A stretch of DNA of 17,773 bases from the NCBI RefSeq assembly GCF_937890665.1, contig NZ_CALADU010000136.1:1-17773 (forward strand), read 5' to 3'. The notes beneath the pieces are model-generated. The model ran no database searches. It saw only the letters and a program-made list of their open reading frames with translations, and was not told the DNA's origin. Source of the DNA: an uncultured Subdoligranulum sp. GTDB lineage: Bacteria; Bacillota_A; Clostridia; Oscillospirales; Ruminococcaceae. Both the position numbers and the translations under genes were made by a program. Numbering within the stretch: position 1 is the first letter of the stretch; each line of letters starts with the position of its first letter. This document shows positions 13,522 to 17,773 of this stretch, in pieces.

Positions 13522-13557
13522 AGCTTTCATCCTTTGTGTGGTTGTTGTTCCTTCTTT

Positions 13558-13593
13558 GTTCCTTCTTTACAAAGAAGGAACCGAAGAAATTCC
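13558..13593 (+). repeat. Stop-codon-proximal palindromic repeat, copy 3
   Basis: Palindrome 13558-13581 (11-bp arms, GTTCCTTCTTT, around AC) plus tail CGAAGAAATTCC (13582-13593). It lies 14 bases past the aminotransferase stop and upstream of the L,D-transpeptidase gene. The TTCCTTCTTT left part is doubled just before it (13548-13557). Confidence 0.8.
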
Positions 13594-13607
13594 AATAGTA
13601 TACCCCG

Positions 13608-14804
13608 TCAGACCTTCACGCCGTACTGTTCCCGGACGAATTTTTCCAGTGCGGGGATGCTGCGGCGTACCTTTTCGGTTGCGATGCAGTAGGCCATGCG
13701 GAAATATCCCGGGCAGCCGAAGGTATCCCCCGGCACCAAAGCCAAGTCGTAGGCCATGGCCTTGCGGCAGAAAGCCTTGGCGTCCTCCTCCAAGGCTTTG
13801 GGAAAGATGTAGAAGGTGCCGTTGGGCTTGTTGACCGTAAAGCCCAGCTTGGTAAGCTCGACATAGAGCAGTTCCATGTTGGTTTCGTATACCGACAGGT
13901 CGCTGGTCAGGTCGATGCAGCGGCCCACCGCCCACTGGAACAGCCCCGACGGGCAGTTGTGCCCCGTCCCCCGGGAGATCTGCCCGCACATCGGCACGAT
14001 GTAGGCGGCGTCCTCGCAGTGGGGGTTGGCGGCCAGATACCCGATGCGCTCCCCCGGCACGCTCAAACTCTTCGAGAAGGAGTAGCAGGTCAGGGTATCG
14101 GGATAGAACTTGGCCGGATAGGGCACCTCTACCCCGCCGAAGGCGATCTCCCGGTAGGGTTCATCGGAAATCAGGAAGATGTGATGCCCATACCGTTTGC
14201 TGGCGGCGGTCAGGTAGTCGGCCAGTTTGGTCAGCGTGGCGGCGCTGTATGCCACACCGCTGGGATTGTTGGGGGAGTTGATCAGCACGGCGGCGGTGTT
14301 TTCATCCACCAGACCGTCCAGCGCGTCAAAGTTGATTTGGAAATCCTCCACCCGAGGCGGCGCCACCCGCAGAGTCAGCCCGGCGCCTTCCACGTAGGGC
14401 TTGTACTCCGGGAAGAAAGGCGCAAAGGTCACGATGTTCTGCCCCGGCACCGCCACGCAGCGCAGCGCGTGGGCCAGCGCCCCCGCCGCACCGGAAGTCA
14501 TAAAGATATGGTCGGCGGTGTAGTCCATGCCGAACCGGCGGTTCAGGCTTTCCGCCACCTGCGCCCGCACTTCCGGCAGGGTCAGCGTGGGGGTGTAGCC
14601 GTGCAGCGTTACCGGGTCGGTATGGTCCAGCAAATCCCGGCAGGCTTCGGTGAACTGCGCCGGGCAGGGCACCGACGGATTGCCCAACGAGTAATCAAAG
14701 ACATTCTCGTACCCGATTTCCTTGCCGCGGGCGGTGCTCCATTCGGAAATTTCCCGAATGACCGACTTGGCCCCCAGCATATCTTTATAGTGCTGCACAA
14801 TCAT
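13608..14804 (-). CDS. Class I/II pyridoxal-phosphate aminotransferase
   Basis: Fold-type I PLP enzyme of 398 residues, the usual length. Visible marks: SGAAGAL (104-110, phosphate/cofactor pocket), NSPNNPSG (176-183, N180), SDEPY (213-217, D214 contacts the pyridine nitrogen), SFSKSLSVPGERIGY with K245 forming the Schiff base and R253, and R369 (YFRMAY), which binds substrate carboxylate. It resembles AspB/AlaT-type enzymes in the pyridoxal aminotransferase group. The amino-acid substrate cannot be fixed. AAGGGGGA lies 9 bases before the ATG. A 15-bp palindrome TTACAAATTTTGTAA (14820-14834) sits just upstream and may be an operator. It stands alone rather than in a biosynthetic operon. Confidence 0.92.
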   Translation of the reverse strand: MIVQHYKDMLGAKSVIREISEWSTARGKEIGYENVFDYSLGNPSVPCPAQFTEACRDLLDHTDPVTLHGYTPTLTLPEVRAQVAESLNRRFGMDYTADHIFMTSGAAGALAHALRCVAVPGQNIVTFAPFFPEYKPYVEGAGLTLRVAPPRVEDFQINFDALDGLVDENTAAVLINSPNNPSGVAYSAATLTKLADYLTAASKRYGHHIFLISDEPYREIAFGGVEVPYPAKFYPDTLTCYSFSKSLSVPGERIGYLAANPHCEDAAYIVPMCGQISRGTGHNCPSGLFQWAVGRCIDLTSDLSVYETNMELLYVELTKLGFTVNKPNGTFYIFPKALEEDAKAFCRKAMAYDLALVPGDTFGCPGYFRMAYCIATEKVRRSIPALEKFVREQYGVKV

Positions 14805-14847
14805 GCTACCAGATCCCCCTTACAAATTTTGTAAAAGTATGCCTTTC

Positions 14848-14885
14848 CCTACTTTCTTTGCAAAGAAAGTAGGCAAAGAAATTCT
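14848..14885 (+). repeat. Stop-codon-proximal palindromic repeat, copy 4
   Basis: A 26-bp palindrome (14848-14873) identical to 12462-12487, then tail CAAAGAAATTCT. It lies 50 bases beyond the stop of the HAD gene, the farthest of the set. Confidence 0.85.
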
Positions 14886-14934
14886 AAACAAGACGCCCAA
14901 AAATTCCCGGTCACGGGGGTTCACCGCCCAAACC

Positions 14935-15594
14935 TCATCCCAAAATGACCGCTTCCAACTGGGCGGTGTCGGCGGCCAGATATTCGGCCCCTGCCTGCTG
15001 CAGTTCCTCCCGGGTGCGGAAGCCCCACAGCACGCCGCAGCAGGGCAGTCCCGCGTTGTGGGCGGTGGCCACGTCCACGTTGCTGTCCCCTACGTACAGC
15101 ACGTTGCCGGCGGCGGGGTCTACCCCCAGATGGGCCATCAGGGCCTTGGTGCCTTCCGGCGCGGGCTTGGTGGGCACGCCTTTCCGGGCGCCCCGGATGA
15201 CCTCAAACAGGCTGGCGTCAAAGTACCGCGCCACCACGTCCCCGGCAAATTCGTCGGCTTTGTTGGAGTAGACCGCCATCCGAATCCCCCGTTCGTGCAG
15301 CCGGGCCAGCAGCTCCGGCATGCCCGGGTAGGGCGCGGTCTTGTCAAACATATGGGCGCCGTATTCGGCGTCAAATTCCTTTAGGGTAGCGGCCAGCGTT
15401 TCGGGGTCGCGGGCCGATTCCGGGCTGAACCGCTCCACCAATTTGGGGATGCCGTTGCCCACAAAGTACCGGTATTGGTCCACCGTGTAGGTGGGCCAGC
15501 CATGGGCCGCGCAGACCCGATTGGCCGAGTCGGCCAGATCGTCGATGGTGTTCAGCAAGGTACCGTCCAGATCAAACAGCACGGTGGTATACAT
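14935..15594 (-). CDS. HAD-superfamily phosphatase, phosphoglycolate phosphatase-like
   Basis: Protein of 219 residues with all HAD motifs: I FDLDGTLLNT (D8 nucleophile, D10), II YSNK (S110), III K143 (TKPAPEG), IV VGDSNVDVATA (D170, D174). A helical C1 cap lies between motifs I and II, as in the Gph/PGP subfamily. It is a soluble magnesium-dependent phosphatase. Phosphoglycolate is the family default, but the real substrate may differ. The frame is open further upstream to 15786, but the protein start MYTTVLFDLDG at 15594, AGGAAGGG upstream and a promoter inside the extra stretch fix this start. Confidence 0.88.
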   Translation of the reverse strand: MYTTVLFDLDGTLLNTIDDLADSANRVCAAHGWPTYTVDQYRYFVGNGIPKLVERFSPESARDPETLAATLKEFDAEYGAHMFDKTAPYPGMPELLARLHERGIRMAVYSNKADEFAGDVVARYFDASLFEVIRGARKGVPTKPAPEGTKALMAHLGVDPAAGNVLYVGDSNVDVATAHNAGLPCCGVLWGFRTREELQQAGAEYLAADTAQLEAVILG

Positions 15595-15630
15595 ATCCCT
15601 ATTCCCTTCCTCTATGCACAGATATACTTT

Positions 15631-15659
15631 ATTATAGTGGCATCCGACAAAAACGGCAA
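15631..15659 (-). promoter_or_regulatory. Sigma-A promoter of the HAD gene
   Basis: Minus strand TTGCCG (15654-15659), 17-base spacer, TATAAT (15631-15636), 36 bases before the ATG. It also shows that the longer open frame is not the real gene. Confidence 0.8.
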
Positions 15660-15742
15660 GACGGTTTTGGCAGTTTTGCCTAGAGGCGACCAAAATAGTT
15701 GTAAAATCTACAAAAAAAGAGTACCCTCCCCTGCCCGTTTTG

Positions 15743-15751
15743 TGGTATGAT
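15743..15751 (+). promoter_or_regulatory. Extended -10 promoter of uppP
   Basis: TGGTATGAT (TGN plus TATGAT at 15746-15751), 33 bases before the ATG. No good -35 is seen. AAGGAGG follows at 15768-15774. Confidence 0.5.
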
Positions 15752-15784
15752 AGGTACGCGAAACAATAAGGAGGCATTGCCCGC

Positions 15785-16645
15785 ATGGATTTACTCTTTG
15801 ACTTGCTTCGGTCCGTCGTCTACGGCGTCATCGAAGGCATCACCGAATGGCTGCCCATCTCCAGTACCGGCCACATGATTCTGGCCGAACAGCTACTCAA
15901 GTTCAGCTTTGACGAAGAATTTATGTCCATGTTCCGCGTGGTCATTCAGCTGGGCGCCATTTTGGCGGTGGTGGTCCTCTATTTCAAAAAACTGTGGCCC
16001 TTCTGTGCCGACAACGGCCGGGATTCCGGCCTTGCCAAGCATCTGCGCTGGCCGGTGGTCCGGCTGTGGTGCAAGATCATCGTGGCTTGTCTGCCCGCCG
16101 CCGTGCTGGGCTTCTTGCTGGATGACTGGCTGGATGCCCACCTCTACAACAGCATTGTGGTGGCCATCATGCTCATCGTCTACGGCGTGGCCTTCATCCT
16201 CATCGAGCGTCGGCCCCGGGTGCCTTCCACCACCAAGCTCAGCCGCATCACCTACAAGCAGGCCATTCTGGTGGGCGCGTGGCAGGTGCTGGCCATGATC
16301 CCCGGCACGTCCCGCAGCGGCGCCACCATCGTGGGCGGCCTGCTCTGCGGTATGAGCCGCCCCTGCGCGTCCCAGTTCACCTTCTTCTTGGCGATTCCCG
16401 TCATGGCCGGTGCTTCCGGGCTGAAGGTCGTCAAGTATGTGCTGGGCGGCAGCAGCTTTACCATGCCGGAAGTGCTGTCCCTGCTGGTGGGCTGCGTGGT
16501 GGCCTTCTTGGTGTCCATGGCCGCCATCCGCTTCCTGATGAACTACGTCAAGAAACATACCTTCACGGCCTTTGGCTGGTACCGCATCGCGCTGGGTCTG
16601 GTGGTGCTGGGCATCTGGATCGCCCAAACCGCTATGGCCGCCTAA
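15785..16645 (+). CDS. uppP: Undecaprenyl-diphosphatase UppP (BacA family)
   Basis: Integral membrane protein of 286 residues, close to the usual length of about 270. It removes a phosphate from undecaprenyl diphosphate on the outer side of the membrane, recycling the lipid carrier for peptidoglycan and other wall sugars. High activity gives bacitracin tolerance in known cases. Both family motifs are intact: EGITEWLPISSTGHMIL (17-33, with E17, E21, S27, H30) and PGTSRSG (173-179, with R177). About seven to eight hydrophobic helices are visible. AAGGAGG lies 10 bases before the ATG. It is transcribed away from the HAD gene and stands alone. Confidence 0.97.
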   Translation: MDLLFDLLRSVVYGVIEGITEWLPISSTGHMILAEQLLKFSFDEEFMSMFRVVIQLGAILAVVVLYFKKLWPFCADNGRDSGLAKHLRWPVVRLWCKIIVACLPAAVLGFLLDDWLDAHLYNSIVVAIMLIVYGVAFILIERRPRVPSTTKLSRITYKQAILVGAWQVLAMIPGTSRSGATIVGGLLCGMSRPCASQFTFFLAIPVMAGASGLKVVKYVLGGSSFTMPEVLSLLVGCVVAFLVSMAAIRFLMNYVKKHTFTAFGWYRIALGLVVLGIWIAQTAMAA

Positions 16646-16658
16646 GCGCCGGGCTTTT

Positions 16659-16694
16659 GTTCCTTCTTTGCAAAGAAGGAACCGAAGAAACTCC
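16659..16694 (+). repeat. Stop-codon-proximal palindromic repeat, copy 5
   Basis: A perfect 24-bp palindrome (16659-16682, left arm GTTCCTTCTTTG) plus tail CGAAGAAACTCC (16683-16694), 14 bases after the uppP stop. It closely matches 13558-13593. Confidence 0.85.
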
Positions 16695-16698
16695 AAAC

Positions 16699-16737
16699 AA
16701 AACCGCCCGCTATGGAAATTCCATAGCGGGCGGTTTT
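16699..16737 (+). terminator. Terminator of uppP
   Basis: 17-bp arms (AAAACCGCCCGCTATGG at 16699-16715 and its complement at 16721-16737) around AAATT. It ends in four T on the plus strand and could also work in reverse. Confidence 0.88.
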
Positions 16738-16740
16738 CTA

Positions 16741-17020
16741 TGGGGATTCGGCCCCCCTCTTGCCAAGAAACACCCGCAAGCCAAAGATCGGGGCGGGGTG
16801 CGGGGGATGATTATGAGGGAAAGCAGCGGGTGTACCATAGCCTAAGCCGGGGCGGGTTTTCCCCCGCGGTGGGGACAAGCTCCTGCTCTGCAAAACACCC
16901 CGTCTTGGAAAAAACCACGCCCCGGCTGCCCCAGAGCAGCCCCCCCTGCCGCTTCGGTAAGGATTCGCAGGGTGTATGGGCTTCGCTGTGCTTTTTGTAA
17001 GGAAAGGTACCGGAAAAACG
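16741..17020. other. Intergenic stretch with pairing potential, no gene identified
   Basis: Between the uppP and PFOR terminators lie 280 GC-rich bases with alternating G-runs and C-runs. CTGCTCTG (16883-16890) pairs with CAGAGCAG (16932-16939), and several GGGG(C)GGG and CCCCG blocks can also pair. No open frame here has a credible ribosome site, and I could not match 6S, SRP, tmRNA or RNase P landmarks. It may be a structured RNA, a repeat family member or gene debris. Confidence 0.35.
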
Positions 17021-17025
17021 GCAAC

Positions 17026-17063
17026 AAAAATCCCCGCCCGGGGGTACCCGGACGGGGATTTTT
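17026..17063 (-). terminator. Terminator of the PFOR gene
   Basis: Arms AAAAATCCCCG (17026-17036) and CGGGGATTTTT (17053-17063), with an inner CCGGG/CCCGG extension. T runs on both strands make it bidirectional. It lies 63 bases past the PFOR stop. Confidence 0.88.
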
Positions 17064-17079
17064 AGGTGACATTCTTTTG

Positions 17080-17113
17080 GTACTTTTCTTATAAGAAAAG
17101 TACAGAGAATCTC
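17080..17113 (+). repeat. Stop-codon-proximal palindromic repeat, diverged copy 6
   Basis: A perfect 24-bp palindrome (17080-17103, left arm GTACTTTTCTTA) followed by AGAGAATCTC, a weak version of the tail. It lies 12 bases past the PFOR stop. Confidence 0.7.
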
Positions 17114-17125
17114 ATGCGCACAAGA

Positions 17126-17773
17126 TTACTTGTACAGCTCGACCAAGCGGGTCAGGTGCTCGTAACGAGCATCGGCAGCGGCCTGGTTCTTCTCGAACAG
17201 TTCCTTCGCACGCTCGGGGAAGGCACGAGCCAGACGGCTATAACGGGTCTCGTTGTTCAGGAAGTCCTGATACTTGCTCATATCGCCGGCCTTGGAGGTT
17301 AGGGTGAAGGGGTTCTTGCCCTGAGCCTTGTTGGCGGGATTGAAGGTGAACAGGTTCCAGTAACCGGCCTCGACAGCCTTCTTCATCTCGTTCTGGCAGT
17401 TGGTCATGCCGCCCTTAACACCGTGCAGCTCGCAGGGAGCGTAGCCGATGATGATGGACGGGCCGGGGTAAGCCTCAGCCTCGGCAATGGCCTTGACAGC
17501 CTGGGCCATGTTGGCGCCCAGAGCGATCTGAGCCACGTAGATGTAGCCGTAGGTCATGCAGATCTCGGCCAGGCTCTTCTTGCTGATTTCCTTACCGGCA
17601 GCAGCGAACTGGCAGACCTCACCGATGTTGGAGGCCTTGGAAGCCTGTCCGCCGGTGTTGGAGTACATCTCGGTGTCGAAGACCATGACGTTGACATCGT
17701 GGCCGGAAGCCAGGACGTGATCCAAGCCGCCGTAACCGATGTCGTAAGCCCAGCCGTCGCCGCCGAAGATCCA
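17126..17773 (-). CDS. nifJ: Pyruvate:ferredoxin oxidoreductase, C-terminal part
   Basis: The window edge cuts this gene. The last 215 residues and the stop are present, from a family usually near 1170 residues. PFOR oxidises pyruvate to acetyl-CoA and CO2 and reduces ferredoxin, a central step of anaerobic energy metabolism. The visible part opens in the thiamine-diphosphate site: FGGDGWAYDIGYGG followed by DTEMYSNTGGQ, whose aspartate and asparagine hold the magnesium ion. The conserved cysteine of APCELHGVKGGM is also present. Codon use is strongly biased, as in highly expressed genes. The frame is open to the last base. A palindromic repeat and a strong terminator follow the stop. Confidence 0.96.
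   Translation of the reverse strand, partial: WIFGGDGWAYDIGYGGLDHVLASGHDVNVMVFDTEMYSNTGGQASKASNIGEVCQFAAAGKEISKKSLAEICMTYGYIYVAQIALGANMAQAVKAIAEAEAYPGPSIIIGYAPCELHGVKGGMTNCQNEMKKAVEAGYWNLFTFNPANKAQGKNPFTLTSKAGDMSKYQDFLNNETRYSRLARAFPERAKELFEKNQAAADARYEHLTRLVELYK

Noticed and set aside
15595..15786. N-terminal extension of the HAD phosphatase
   Set aside because: The HAD motif begins right after the ATG at 15594, and a good promoter (15631-15659) sits inside the extension.
16811..16835. SRP RNA-like GGAAAGCAGC motif
   Set aside because: Only a short partial match to the SRP tip sequence. The paired GUCAGG side and the overall hairpin are missing.
16842..17072. 76-codon minus-strand open frame as a gene
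   Set aside because: It begins inside the PFOR terminator, lacks a ribosome site, and the sequence is low-complexity Arg/Pro/Gly typical of GC-rich non-coding DNA.

Overview
The window looks like a chromosome segment of a GC-rich gut Clostridia bacterium, most likely Oscillospiraceae/Ruminococcaceae (Faecalibacterium, Subdoligranulum or Gemmiger type). The grounds are Gram-positive ribosome binding sites (AAGGAGG), strong C/G third-position bias, the Firmicutes set of lipoproteins, UppP and PFOR, and many short intergenic hairpin repeats. No plasmid, phage or CRISPR functions are visible.

Layout: 1-630 starts with the 3' end of a tRNA, then three small hairpin elements whose ends copy tRNA 3' sequence, with three terminators. 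A comparatively AT-rich MmeI-like Type IIL restriction-methylation gene (minus, 639-3452) follows, beside the tRNA like an acquired gene. Next on the minus strand are a Big2/CAP-domain lipoprotein and a small unknown gene behind a strong promoter and a structured leader. At 5362-5943 a tRNA with a CAT anticodon (minus) is followed by 2.4 exact copies of a 128-bp unit that rebuilds the tRNA 3' end and its terminator.

6051-8203 holds a GHL10-type glycosidase-like protein, a lone OmpR/PhoB-type winged-helix protein (convergent, overlapping by 23 bp) and a small XRE regulator with operator-like palindromes. A dense cluster of TTTTCCAC octamers precedes ftsH. FtsH is followed by an acyl-carrier-like protein that lacks the phosphopantetheine serine, then by a GT-C membrane glycosyltransferase. 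The right part carries an L,D-transpeptidase lipoprotein, a class I/II aminotransferase and a HAD phosphatase (all minus), uppP (plus), and the C-terminus of pyruvate:ferredoxin oxidoreductase (minus, cut by the window edge).

Many of the genes serve the cell envelope: CAP lipoprotein, GHL10, FtsH, GT-C enzyme, L,D-transpeptidase and UppP. Two families of non-coding palindromic repeats stand out. One is bound to tRNA 3' ends (core AACAGTCC-N3-GGACTGTT). The other sits just after stop codons (core TTCTTTGCAAAGAA plus a short conserved tail). The tRNA-end family is the best candidate for something not yet described.
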